DNA from: Craspedostauros australis
Lineage: Eukaryota; Bacillariophyta; Bacillariophyceae; Mastogloiales; Achnanthaceae
NCBI GenBank assembly: GCA_026770025.1
Contig: JAMXDE010000070.1
Span: 62,001-126,000, forward strand
Direction: 5' to 3'
Length of the DNA: 64,000 nucleotides
Part shown: positions 19,348 to 29,321 of the stretch, one piece after another
Position numbering within the stretch: the first letter of the stretch is position 1
Layout: the number at the start of each line of letters is the position of its first letter
Program-made: the position numbers and the translations under genes
The notes under the pieces: generated by a model
The model's database searches: none
Told to the model about the DNA's origin: nothing
The model's input: the letters and a program-made list of their open reading frames with translations, nothing else

Positions 19348-22300
19348 TCACTGATCCATTGTGGAACGCAGTTGGATGTAGTGATCCCTGTGTTTTTCGT
19401 AGATCTCCTTTTTGGTATTCTTCGTAAAGCCGTCTGCGATGTTGTCTTCAGAACGCACAAATTTGGTTCTGGCCTCTCCATTTGTAATCAGTTCTCGAAT
19501 GAAATGATGTCGGGTGTCGATGTGCCGTGATCTGGCGGATGTTGATGGGTTGGACGCGATGAAGATTGCTCCAACATTGTCAACCATCACATCTGCCGGC
19601 TTGTGCATCCTCAGTCCGATGTCGTTCATCAATTGTGTTACGAAGCGAATTTCTTTTCCTGCCTCCGACAGGGCGACGTACTCTGCTTCCGTCGAGCTGA
19701 GTGTTACGCTCCGTTGTGCCTTTGATCTCCATATGATCGGCACTCCTTGTAGTAGGACGATGTGCCCTCCTACGCTGATGCGATTGTCCTTGTCACCTGC
19801 GAATTCGCTGTCGGTGTATATTGCAATCTTCCATGCATCTTGGGTCAATGGACTCGGTTTCATCTTTAGTCCATATTCTCTCGTGTCCCATACGAACTTC
19901 ATGACTCGGAGCATTTCCTTGTATGCTGCGGCTGTTGGTCCATCCAACACCTTGGTCAGTTCTCGCACTGCATTGGCGATGTCGGGTCGAGAGTGTTTCA
20001 CCAGGTATAGTAGCATACCTACTCCGCTTCGGTATCTGCTGTGTCGCTGCTTGTCCACTTTGGGTGCATCGCTTTGCCTTTGGATGCCTTGCCCTGGTGT
20101 CCCAGGTGTTCCGTATCGTTGCAGCTTCACCACATCACTTCCGAATGTATCGATGATATTCTTTAGGATGTGTGGTTGGTTCACCCAACAGTTCGTCTTG
20201 TCGCGGTTGAAGATGATCTTGCAGCTCAAGTAGTCTTCGAGATCTTCCTCCACTTTAACACCGAATCGTTCCGCTCGGATATCCTTCACGAGCTTTTTCA
20301 GTTCCTGCTCCGCTCCGATGCAGAGGCAATCGTCCACATAGGTGCCGATCAGTAGCAGTCTCCCTTCCTGATTCCGAATCAGTAGGCATGGGTCCACCTC
20401 GCTTTGTCTGAACCCTAATTTGAATAGGATGTCGACGAGCTTCTTATTCCATTGTCTCGCGCTCTGCACGAGTCCGTAGATGGTTTTCTTGAGTAGCAGG
20501 CATTCGTCGGCTTCGTGCCTCATACCCTTTGGGCATTGCATGTAGATTTCTTCGTCGAGTTCTCCATGCAGGAATGCTGTCTCAAAGTCGATGATGATAC
20601 TGTCCATATGTAGTATCATCTTCATCGTGAGCATGATTCGATATGTTGCATCATGTATCACTGGTGCGTGGTGTGCCGAGAAATCGACTCCTGCGATCTG
20701 CGAGTATCCGCACGCCACGAGTCTGGCGCGGAATACCCCGTTTCTCTTTTCCTTGAAGACCCATTTGGTCTTCACACACCGCCGATCCTTCGGCATCTGG
20801 TCCTTCTTGATTTTCTCCCATACTTTCCTTCTGGCCATATCGTAGAACTCTTTGTTGATAGCTTCGCGCCATTTCTTTCTTTTGTTGGGATCCGCATGGT
20901 CCCAGCAGTCCTCGAATGTGGTGGGGTGCAGTAGCATAGCGACATTCGCATGTTCTGCCCCTCCCTTATTTCGTTCATCTTTCAATGCCTGGTCCGCAGC
21001 GATGATGTCATCTAGTCTCAACATTCCATGAGGTGTGTCTATCATCGTACCTGCGATATCTCTGTTGAATATTGACCCGTCTGTGTGGAAGTCGGGTCCT
21101 CCTGTTTCCGGTGGGGTTGTGATGGTTTCTTCGGGCGTCACATATCCCTCGCTGTCATTAGGTTCTGACTCATCACTTGATCCGAGGTCTCGCTCCTCCT
21201 CTGGGATTGGGTCGTTGTTATACCCGGCGAGAGCGCTCAGCATCCTTGGTATGCGTGTTACAGGTTCTGCGACAGGGGTGTCTTTGGGCTCGTTCTCGGC
21301 CGCTTCGTCTACTTTCCCCTCGTCGTCCCTTCCGAATTCATCGTCGATCTCTTCGTTCGATTCATTTTCCCCTTGGGCAGGGAGCAAGCTATCTTGCCCT
21401 CGCGCAGCGTCATCAGTATCTTCAATTTCTTCGGCTCTGCTGCTGCGATCCGCGTCGTCGGCCTCCATGCTCTTGATGGTCTCCGATCGTCGCTCCCAAG
21501 TTGTTCTCGTAGCTCGGGTGTTCATACCCGACGTAGAGTCGTCATCTTCCAGATCTATCAGCATAGACCTGTTGGCATTCTCGATACCTCTGAATTGCCC
21601 GTATGACTGATTCATCCATGTCACGTCTCTTGTGATTAGGATTTTGGTTGTAGCTAGATTCAGCATTCGATACACTCCTTTCGCGTGCGATTGGCCGTAG
21701 CCGACGAACATGGCCGGTCTGGATCTATCGTCCAGCTTAGCCTTTATCGTGCGACCGCCGATGTATACCATCCCTATTTCTCCGAATTTTCGTAATCCAT
21801 CCACGAATGTTGGGATTCGGTTGTTGAAGAGAACGCATGCTGGTTCTCTTGTCTTTGTCTCGATAATATTCTCGAGCTGAGTCGCGGTTCGGGCTGCCTC
21901 CGCCCACAATTTTCCACGCACTGTTTTCGGTAGGTGCGTTTGGTTGAGCATGGAGCGGACTTTCCCGTACAATGTTGCGAATTTTCTTTCCACGCGACCG
22001 TTCTGTTGGGGAGTAGAAGCGGCGGTGTATTCAAACGTTGGGCCGAATCCTGCGCTGAGAAGCTGTTTTTCCGCGGCATAATTCTCTCCCGCGTTGTCAC
22101 ATCTGATATTTTTCACATGTGCCTGTTGGTTGGAGTGAAGCCATCGGAGGAGCGTGATCAGCTTCTCTCCGACTTCGCTTTTCTCTTTCAAAAAGTAACT
22201 CCAGCAGTAATCACTGTAATCATCGATGACAAGGAGCCAAAATTTTCCTTGTCCGTAGCTGTGTGTTTGAACACTCGATGTGTCAATGAACAACCGCTCA

Positions 22301-25300
22301 CCAATTTCCTTTGCTCGGCGCTGCAGGCGTTTTGTCATTGACTTCTGCTTCTGTTTTCCGATTGCGCAGTCAATGCATGCATGCAACTTGCCTGTGACAT
22401 TCCAACCGTATCGTCCCGCTGTGCGAGAGATCGTGTAAGTGTCAACATGGCCTAACATTTTATGAATTTGGTTGATGTCCACCGCGGACCTGGTGGACAT
22501 GCCGACATTGGCTTGGTCTTCGAGGGGAGGGGCGCTGATCATGTTCACTCCACTCACGAAACCGCTGTGGGTTGCCATGAGTCTGTCGAACGTGATTCGT
22601 TGCCCGCGCTTCTCCAAGCTCATCACGACACCTTGGTTGCTGATGTCGAAGCCGTTCTCGAGAGCTTTGTTGATGCTCAAGAGGTTCACCCACAGGTTGG
22701 GCACGAACTTCACTTGCTTGAGCACGATGGTAGCTTGGTTCCCGTTCTTCTGCATCACGACCATGCGTTTGTCGCCAACCTTTGTTGCCTTGAGGTATCG
22801 GCCGCTGCCGATCTTGATGGAGTGGTTGGCCACTCGCACGTTAATCATCCCCTCTTCGCTATTGGTGAGGTGGCATGAGGCACCGGAATCACCCAACCAC
22901 GTGTTTGCTTCATGGTGGTCGGGGGCGATGGTGTGGCGGAGTGCGCTTGCATCGTTGAGGTCACCGATCACCATGGCCATATCTGGTTGAGCGTCTTGAT
23001 GGTCGCCGATCACCATAGCCATGTCTGGTTGGGCATCGGCGGCTCGATAGATGGGGAGCTGGTTGAACTCCTCTGGGTCTCGGACTCCTTGGTCTCCTGG
23101 ATGATGCATCCACATCAGCATCTCTGCGGCATGCTGGACCAGGCTGTCGATGAGCCCTCTGTGGATGGGTGGCAGGTTGAGCTCCTCAAGCCTTGCGTTA
23201 ATGTGTTGCACGGCTTGCACCAGTTGCATTGGCGTGTACACGTCGATGCGGTGCATCATGTAGTAGAGCGTGCGAGGGTTCAGGCTTTCTCCTCCTCCTT
23301 CGGTATACGCGTGCGCCGCGTCGCAGCACAGTAGGGCGAGCTCAGAGCGCACTTCATCAGCAACCATCATGTTGCTGAGGGAGTATCTCATTGCGACATG
23401 CAGAGGTCCTGCAGTCCAGAGCTTCTGGCGGCGCGTCATGATGTCTTGGATCGTTGCTGGCGCCGCCCTTGCGGGGGGATTTGCCAGTTGGATGAGGAAC
23501 GGCGAGTTACGGCAGGTCTTGCACATGGCGTAGAGAGGGCCGCGCTGAAAACACAGCGGGCACCATCCTGCGGTGCTCCCTCCGTTGCGGGACGACTCCT
23601 CGATCATTCGATCGACCAGAGTCCTTGGTTCGGTTCGAGAGTAGATGGTGGAGGTGACACGATGGTCGACTCCAGGCATCGCTACTTCATTCTCCATGAT
23701 GTCTCCGACGTTGAGGGGTTCATCCTCATAGACGATCCCGTCGAAGAGGTTGTCTTCGTCGGTGTAATCGTCTTCGTCGCTTGATGGGAAGTGCTCGCGG
23801 TTGATGGTCTCAACTGCAGCAACTGGGGGTCCGTAGTATCCGTACACACTCGGGGTGTGGGCCTCACGTTCCTCTTCGGAGTACTCGACCTCTTCTTCGA
23901 GGTCGAGTCCGGTCATGTCTTCGTCGGTGGTTGCGAGGGCCATGTCGTCGATGAACGACTCGTAGTGCGCCATGTCGGTGGTGTTGGTTGTTTGGTTTTT
24001 CTTGATGTTCGTGATTTCGTCGATTGTCACGATTCTTGGGTTGGTCACATTTTTGACCTCAACGGGGTCGTTTTCGAGCTCGTCGGTGGGGAAACACACC
24101 AATTCTTCGTTGTTGGCCGACTTGTCTTCGTCGGGCAACCACATGGATTCATCGGTCATCACGAGATCGATATCGTCTTCTTCGTCGCTAGCGGGCATCC
24201 ACATGGGTTCGTCTACCACGACGAACGCGGCGTTGTCTGCCGCGGCGTCTTCGGGTAACCACATCGGTTCCTCGACCATCACGAGGGCGACGTCATCTGT
24301 TCCGTCCATACCGTCGGTGGCCACGTTGGCGGCGTCGGCTGCTCTCATCGCTGCCTTCAACTTGAAGCACTCGAGGATCTTGTGTCCCTTCTTACCGCAG
24401 TACTTGCAGTTTCCGTTGAACTTGGTCTTGTCCTCAGTATCACTTCTCTTGTTCTTCTTCGTGGGCTTGCCACCTTTGTTCTTAGGCGCAGAGCGACAGT
24501 CAGCCTTCTTGTGCCCGTAGGCGCCGCAGTTGCGGCAGTGGCCCTTGAAGCCACCAGTGGCGGTGAGAGCCATTTCTTCCTTGTTATTGTTCTCGCGCTT
24601 ACTACCTCCTTGCTTGATGTGACGTGCGTCGTAGGTTGCACTCACAGCTTCGCGGATGTCTTCGATAGTCATCTGCTTTTCGATGTTCTCGAACTTGAGC
24701 TCGATGAGCTTCACATCCATTTCGTAGTCCCTCCCGAGAGCGTTGAGCACGAGCATGTGGTACAGCTCCATGTCCATGTTAACTCCCGCGTGCTTGAGGC
24801 GGTTACGGATCACCTCCATTTCGGTGAGGAAGGTATCCGGGTGTTCGCCTTTCTTCAATCGCATCCCGTTGAGTTGAGCCAACAACTTTGCCTTCATTGG
24901 CGCAGTACGTTGCTCGTAGATGCGCTCGAGAGCCTTCCACGCCTTACGAGGGTCTCCTCCCTCGTAGATGTTGCTCTCGCATCCCAACACAGCCATGAAG
25001 GCGACATCGCCTTTGGTAGTTTCATGGTTGATTGCCATGGTCAGTTCTTCAAACGCGTACTTGGCCAGAGCCAACTTGTACTCCGCCTTCTCGTCGGGAG
25101 ACATGGCAGATAACTTCGAGGCCTTAAGCTTCTTCTCTTCGCTTCCCACGATGGAGGCGAGAGGAGAGGGGTCAAAGGCTTCGGTCTTCACAACCACTTC
25201 ATCCAAGTCCTTGAGATACAAGTCTCCATAACCCTTGCGGTTGGCGCGGGCGAGGAACTTCGCACTCCAAGCTTTCCAGGAGGATTGCTTGCCGTCGAAC

Positions 25301-25341
25301 ATGATCATGTAACGATCGGTCTTACCGAGGAAGGACGTCAT
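19348..25341 (-). CDS. Copia Gag-Pol polyprotein
   Basis: A 1997-aa single-frame polyprotein. Residues 1-260 are a UBN2-type Gag. Two CCHC zinc knuckles follow (C269-C282, C312-C325; both CX2CX4HX4C). Residues about 330-810 form an unusually long acidic spacer with three E/D-P/S-MWLP/MWMP repeats (350-405), a CX2CX9CX2C motif (C594-C610), and a tandem AQPDMAMVIGD pair (about 770-795). The aspartic protease site DSGA is at 818-821. A pre-integrase HHCC-like block (MLGHVDT...CIDC) precedes the integrase, whose catalytic triad lies near 1020, 1081 and 1117 (FIDTS, RCDNAGENY, TPQQNGRVER). Reverse transcriptase has YVDD near 1667, and RNase H has TDSEFAGD near 1840 with SSTEAEY. No stop or frameshift interrupts it, so all enzymes look functional. 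Confidence 0.95.
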   Translation of the reverse strand: MTSFLGKTDRYMIMFDGKQSSWKAWSAKFLARANRKGYGDLYLKDLDEVVVKTEAFDPSPLASIVGSEEKKLKASKLSAMSPDEKAEYKLALAKYAFEELTMAINHETTKGDVAFMAVLGCESNIYEGGDPRKAWKALERIYEQRTAPMKAKLLAQLNGMRLKKGEHPDTFLTEMEVIRNRLKHAGVNMDMELYHMLVLNALGRDYEMDVKLIELKFENIEKQMTIEDIREAVSATYDARHIKQGGSKRENNNKEEMALTATGGFKGHCRNCGAYGHKKADCRSAPKNKGGKPTKKNKRSDTEDKTKFNGNCKYCGKKGHKILECFKLKAAMRAADAANVATDGMDGTDDVALVMVEEPMWLPEDAAADNAAFVVVDEPMWMPASDEEDDIDLVMTDESMWLPDEDKSANNEELVCFPTDELENDPVEVKNVTNPRIVTIDEITNIKKNQTTNTTDMAHYESFIDDMALATTDEDMTGLDLEEEVEYSEEEREAHTPSVYGYYGPPVAAVETINREHFPSSDEDDYTDEDNLFDGIVYEDEPLNVGDIMENEVAMPGVDHRVTSTIYSRTEPRTLVDRMIEESSRNGGSTAGWCPLCFQRGPLYAMCKTCRNSPFLIQLANPPARAAPATIQDIMTRRQKLWTAGPLHVAMRYSLSNMMVADEVRSELALLCCDAAHAYTEGGGESLNPRTLYYMMHRIDVYTPMQLVQAVQHINARLEELNLPPIHRGLIDSLVQHAAEMLMWMHHPGDQGVRDPEEFNQLPIYRAADAQPDMAMVIGDHQDAQPDMAMVIGDLNDASALRHTIAPDHHEANTWLGDSGASCHLTNSEEGMINVRVANHSIKIGSGRYLKATKVGDKRMVVMQKNGNQATIVLKQVKFVPNLWVNLLSINKALENGFDISNQGVVMSLEKRGQRITFDRLMATHSGFVSGVNMISAPPLEDQANVGMSTRSAVDINQIHKMLGHVDTYTISRTAGRYGWNVTGKLHACIDCAIGKQKQKSMTKRLQRRAKEIGERLFIDTSSVQTHSYGQGKFWLLVIDDYSDYCWSYFLKEKSEVGEKLITLLRWLHSNQQAHVKNIRCDNAGENYAAEKQLLSAGFGPTFEYTAASTPQQNGRVERKFATLYGKVRSMLNQTHLPKTVRGKLWAEAARTATQLENIIETKTREPACVLFNNRIPTFVDGLRKFGEIGMVYIGGRTIKAKLDDRSRPAMFVGYGQSHAKGVYRMLNLATTKILITRDVTWMNQSYGQFRGIENANRSMLIDLEDDDSTSGMNTRATRTTWERRSETIKSMEADDADRSSRAEEIEDTDDAARGQDSLLPAQGENESNEEIDDEFGRDDEGKVDEAAENEPKDTPVAEPVTRIPRMLSALAGYNNDPIPEEERDLGSSDESEPNDSEGYVTPEETITTPPETGGPDFHTDGSIFNRDIAGTMIDTPHGMLRLDDIIAADQALKDERNKGGAEHANVAMLLHPTTFEDCWDHADPNKRKKWREAINKEFYDMARRKVWEKIKKDQMPKDRRCVKTKWVFKEKRNGVFRARLVACGYSQIAGVDFSAHHAPVIHDATYRIMLTMKMILHMDSIIIDFETAFLHGELDEEIYMQCPKGMRHEADECLLLKKTIYGLVQSARQWNKKLVDILFKLGFRQSEVDPCLLIRNQEGRLLLIGTYVDDCLCIGAEQELKKLVKDIRAERFGVKVEEDLEDYLSCKIIFNRDKTNCWVNQPHILKNIIDTFGSDVVKLQRYGTPGTPGQGIQRQSDAPKVDKQRHSRYRSGVGMLLYLVKHSRPDIANAVRELTKVLDGPTAAAYKEMLRVMKFVWDTREYGLKMKPSPLTQDAWKIAIYTDSEFAGDKDNRISVGGHIVLLQGVPIIWRSKAQRSVTLSSTEAEYVALSEAGKEIRFVTQLMNDIGLRMHKPADVMVDNVGAIFIASNPSTSARSRHIDTRHHFIRELITNGEARTKFVRSEDNIADGFTKNTKKEIYEKHRDHYIQLRSTMDQ

Positions 25342-25406
25342 GGTGATGATGGTGAGAGTCGTTTGTTGCTGTGTTGGTGATGATGGAAACGTAGGATTTC
25401 AATCGT

Positions 25407-25420
25407 AACGTTTCGAAACG
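25407..25420. other. 14-base palindrome at the expected primer-binding position
   Basis: ACGTTTCGAAACGT is a perfect palindrome that ends on the first base of the 5' LTR, where a tRNA-complementary primer-binding site would begin. I do not see the common initiator-Met complement (TGGTATCAGAGC) here. Confidence 0.7.
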
Positions 25421-26100
25421 TGTTGGAAATCCGGGGTTAGTGTTAGTAAGACCTAATTCGTTGTTAGACCGTACTATTCAGAACTGTGAGTTCATTCTCT
25501 TCAGCTCCTTTGCCTTTCGTTTCTCATGTAGCATCTCTTACAGCAGCATCGCGTTATACTGTTGCGTTCATGCATCTCATCATGAATCATCGCTTGCATA
25601 CGTGAGATCGTATCCGCAGGCATCCTTTGTCATGCACATTGTCGTGCATATCCGTAGGTATTCTTTCCATGCACCTCGTCGTGCATATCCTTATTCTACA
25701 TTCCCTGCGGTACGATTCCACAGTCTTGCGTTTCGCTCTTGATCTCTTGACACCGAACTTTACGATTGGTGTCATGTTTGGTGTCATGGATGATGCCCTT
25801 TCTGAGTTGTTCTAGTCCCTGGGTGACACGTGCCATGATCTCCAGATGGGGTGATCATCAATGTGTCGGTCATCATCTTCCTTCACTTTGATCTAGATGT
25901 CGTGGCCTTTTCTTTGTTCACAGAGGACAGGCTTGTTTTCTTGGTAAGACTGAGGTCATTCCCGTGTGATTCGTGTCGTGGGTGGAATGTGTAATATTCA
26001 AAGGTGTGACAAATAATATCCAAAGGTGTGACAAATAATGTTGGGAGTTGCGGCAATCATGGGTATCTTTCCGACAGAGTCGTACCCTCGATTCCTGACA
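25420..26100 (-). repeat. LTR (5' LTR of the element), 681 bp
   Basis: The 5' LTR in element orientation, presumably carrying the element promoter. It is identical to the other LTR except for one inserted base and two substitutions. The truncated host frame from 26988 reads 60 codons into this LTR and stops at 25918. Confidence 0.95.
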
Positions 26101-26106
26101 CACAAG
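26101..26106. repeat. Target-site duplication, right copy
   Basis: CACAAG directly follows the right LTR and matches 18587-18592. A 5-bp duplication plus one chance base cannot be excluded, because both LTR inner edges read TGACAC. Confidence 0.85.
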
Positions 26107-26988
26107 GACGAGATCGCTGCTTCCAGCTTCGTTCTCACCATCTGGAACATAGGCTGTCCCGAGGGCGTTGGTGTTGCCCTTGTGTCGAAAAGCCAGATCG
26201 CCGATGTAGAATGCCGAGAGCTTCTGGTTGTTGGCGTGGCATGGATCGCAGAATAAGCGACGAAGACGGTCCTTGGAGATACTCGCATAAACTTGATCCA
26301 ATTTGGTTGTTATGACCGGGAGCGGCACGTCGAGCACGGCGTCGTTTATCTCGGAAAAGGGGTTGAGTGTGCAAACGATCTTCACATTATGGGGGTCGGT
26401 GAGCCATCGGTGCAGTGGGTTCAAAGACTTCCCACGGACCACAAATAAAATCGACTCGCTCCATATCGCCTTGGCGGCCCCCTCAAGAGGGGGGTTTGTC
26501 ATGGTCTTGATTGCGTCCATCCTGGCACTTCGGATGTCGTCGATGATCGTTTCATCTATTGTGCTAGTACCTTTGCTTGCTTTGAGCGTCAATGCTATCA
26601 TTTTTTGCACCTTCCGTGGACTCAAGTCTATGTCCCAGAACTCGGGATTTTTGAAGAGTGGATCAAGCTTGATGGCACGATAGATCCTCTCCGACATATC
26701 CCTCATCCGTGCATCCTCGCCTTTATACTTTTGGAAGAAGTTGTTGTAGCCCCAAGGATTCTTCACGGACATGAGTGCTTCGTCGAGCGCATCCTTGAAT
26801 TTAGAATCCTTATCACACAGAGACTTCATCTCTCCCACAAAGGCCATGAATTTCATGGGACCGGAATTTTGCAGGACTTTCTTCTTCACCTCATGGAACC
26901 CATCGTTCTTGACCGTCTTGAGGAACCAGAACTCGGTGTGTGGCACTTTCTCAGAGGCTCCGCCGGCCCCAATTGCACTGAATGACAT
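26101..26988 (-). pseudogene. N-terminal part of the interrupted P-loop NTPase gene
   Basis: The first 296 codons of the gene continued at 16130-18592, from an ATG at 26988 (MSFSAIGAGGASEKVPH). It has no signal peptide and no domain I can name; it is mixed helical and charged, with the strand DLVLV immediately before the break. In the present allele the frame runs on through 60 LTR-encoded codons to a stop at 25918, giving a possible 356-aa chimera that lacks the NTPase core. Upstream, at about 470 bases from the start codon, lies the right copy of the duplicated 5'-flank segment, which may contain the promoter. Confidence 0.75.
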
Positions 26989-28002
26989 CTTGCAGGATGG
27001 CTTACTTGTATGGCAGGTATGTTTGTCGGGAGTTGTTGTTTGGTGGTGGTGATGGTGATGGTGGTGGCGATGGCAGTGTTTGATGGGCGAGTGATGGCCT
27101 TACTTGCTGTGGTTGCTCGCACCTGCGTTTCGGGTTTGCCGTTTGTGCAGATTATGAGTTGACGATTGAAATGAGTGTGTCTGTGGTTACGTCCTCCATG
27201 CTTGTTTGATTGTGGTATGGTGCACCCCTCTTTCCGTTCGCATTCGTACTCGTACTCATACCATACGCATGGTTGTGTTTGATTCCTTCGCATCAAAACC
27301 TGATGTTGGGAGCATCACAACAAAACCCAACTCCTCTTGATGTCGGGACACTCGGGTAGTCCATCGTCGATGCGGTTGGTCAGAGCGGAGATGTTCGTCT
27401 CATCATCTGGTCTTGACGCAACTTAGATGTTGAACGGCATGGGTGATGCAGCTATCACAGACGGCTCAATGCACCTTCAGTATTCGCACCCTCGCGCAGG
27501 GAAGGCCATGTTGATGACAAGAACTGTTCCATCCATCGTTGCCTATCATCGTCGTCTCCTTCATCGCGTTCATCTCATGTCATGTCATGCGGTGCCGTTG
27601 CGTTGGTCACCAACCTCCAAACCTCTCCTCCATTGATGACAACGATGCTGACCGTCGCGCGTTGTCAAAAGAAGATCACAGAAATCGACGAATTGACACC
27701 ATTGTGAAACACGATTGGATCCAAGTCCCGTGATTAAGAGTATCATCACGCAAAAATTAGAGGCATCCGCCAAATGGAGCGAGGCCGCGCACCAACAGAT
27801 CAGAATAGTAGAGTAAAACTGTTGCTATCTCGTGCGTAATGGTATCGGTGAGCCGTATGCTGAGATTCTCTCTAATATTTTGTTGTGTGCGACTTCCGTC
27901 GTGTGCATCATGCGCTCGTCGGTTCGCCCATTCGTGTTCGTTGAGAAAAGTGTCACCATCCTGCGGCCATGTGGAGTCGGCATTCTGATGCTCCGACCTG
28001 CT
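26989..28002. other. 5' region of the interrupted gene and spacer
   Basis: This holds GTGGTGATG and TGGTGGCG repeats near 27040-27075 and the duplicated flank copy at 27457-27733. No gene was recognised. Confidence 0.55.
27457..27733. repeat. Right copy of the duplicated 5'-flank segment
   Basis: A direct repeat of 15035-15346 with internal deletions totalling about 35 bases. It lies 5' of the interrupted gene, just as the other copy lies 5' of the pseudogene. Confidence 0.85.
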
Positions 28003-28943
28003 CTATTCCGGTTTGATTTGAACAATGGCTTCCACTTCGACTGAGATATCAATTGGCAGCGTGCTGGTTCCGATCGCTGATCTGGCATGGTAGCCAACGG
28101 GCTTGTCGAAGACCTCCATGATGACATCGGAGCAACCGTCCATGACCAAGTGCTGCTCTTTGAATTCATCGGTCGATTGGACGATGCCAAAGATCTGCTT
28201 TTTGCATGCATGGTTTGAGAAGATAGAGCGTGGGAGTGGAGAAAAGGGATGCAGTAGCATGGGACGCAATGTGAGCTGCCACTTGTAAGTTGACCAGAGC
28301 TTCATTGCTCAGAAATCATTCCTTCCGGTTGTTCACATTCGCATCCACATCCAGTCACATTGACGACCTGGCAGCATCCATCCATGGCAGTCCACCCACA
28401 CCCAGCTGAGTTGCAAATCTTGATGTCCTGTTTCTTCAGCTTCTCTGCATCTGTTTCCGAAACCAGTTCGGTTGGATCCGATTCAGGCCAACCACGTTCC
28501 ATCCATCCAACGCGGTGCAACTCCACCCATGCGCTGGTGAGGATGACGCTCTTTCACAAGCCCACGCATCAACAATCTCGCACCTTAACGACCTGCTCCA
28601 CGCGGTCCAGATCCCCCAGCTGCTCCTTCAAGGTCGAAATGATGTTGAGGCCAGCATGCCGGGCCGCTTCGTATCCATAATCCTTGTCGCGACCGCCCTC
28701 TCCGATGCGTCCCGTCATCAAGGTACCATCCGGTTGGAATGGCAGATGGCCCGACACGTACATCATGTTACCGGAAGCATGGCACACGATGTTGTAATTA
28801 GCGCGCGGCGACGACGGTGGGGGCAGTTCGATGCCGAGCTCTTTCAGCCGTTTTTCGACATGCAGGCTGCGTGTCACGACGCATCGTCGCGCGGCGCATG
28901 TCACGCTCCTGCGCAATGTGGAGGCTGCGAGGTTGGAGAGCAT
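28003..28943 (-). CDS. RidA/YjgF-family enamine/imine deaminase (two exons)
   Basis: A 183-aa RidA-family protein; such enzymes hydrolyse reactive 2-aminoacrylate-type enamines, often in mitochondria or plastids. Exon 1 is 28943-28584 and exon 2 is 28194-28003, with a 389-base phase-0 intron (donor GTGCGAG, acceptor GCAG). Joining gives ...VEQVVK|IFGIVQST..., the expected strand-to-loop transition of the fold. Hallmarks are ASGNMMYVSGHLPF (about 57-70) and HARSAIGTSTLP (about 156-167), including the Arg that binds substrate carboxylate in active RidA enzymes. The Arg/Ser-rich first 30 residues (AASTLRRSVTCAARRCVVTRS) look like a mitochondrial presequence. The frame is open further upstream, but 28943 is the best start. 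It lies head-to-head with the gene at 29322. Confidence 0.88.
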
Positions 28944-29321
28944 GATTTGGCTGCTGCTGTGGCACTGTCCTCGCAAGATGGTTGCGATGCTTGATTGCGA
29001 TTGCGGTGGCAGTATGTCTCTTGGCAGAGAATGAGCATTGTGGTTCCCTCTTGTTGACAACGAACTTACGTCAGGCACATCGATCCTGGTGGATTTGGCG
29101 CGTCTCTTGAGATTGTGGTCGGATTGGTCGACTCTCTGTATCATTCGTGGTAGACAACTGCGCGCGAGAAATTGTGAACGCCATGTCTCCCCTTGGATGT
29201 GATCAACATCTCCTCTCCTCCACCAACCAAGGACACGCACCAACGCAGTCCGAGATCCCCTTTGAGCGGCATTAAACATGAAGAGCCCAGCAGGATGGAA
29301 GACCATGTCGATCTGTGTTGC

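Larger units (their letters stand above)
18593..26100 (-). mobile_element. Full-length Ty1/Copia LTR retrotransposon
   Basis: A 7508-bp element in minus orientation, bounded by LTRs at 18593-19272 and 25420-26100, each TG...CA. A direct repeat CACAAG flanks it at 18587-18592 and 26101-26106; five of those six bases could be the true target duplication. One open frame of 1997 codons encodes Gag, protease, integrase, reverse transcriptase and RNase H in the Copia order. The LTRs differ at only about three places by eye: an extra T in the right copy near 25440, T/C near 18720, and G/A near 19173. It is inserted in the same orientation as the gene it splits. The intact frame and near-identical LTRs suggest a recent and possibly active copy. 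Confidence 0.95.
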
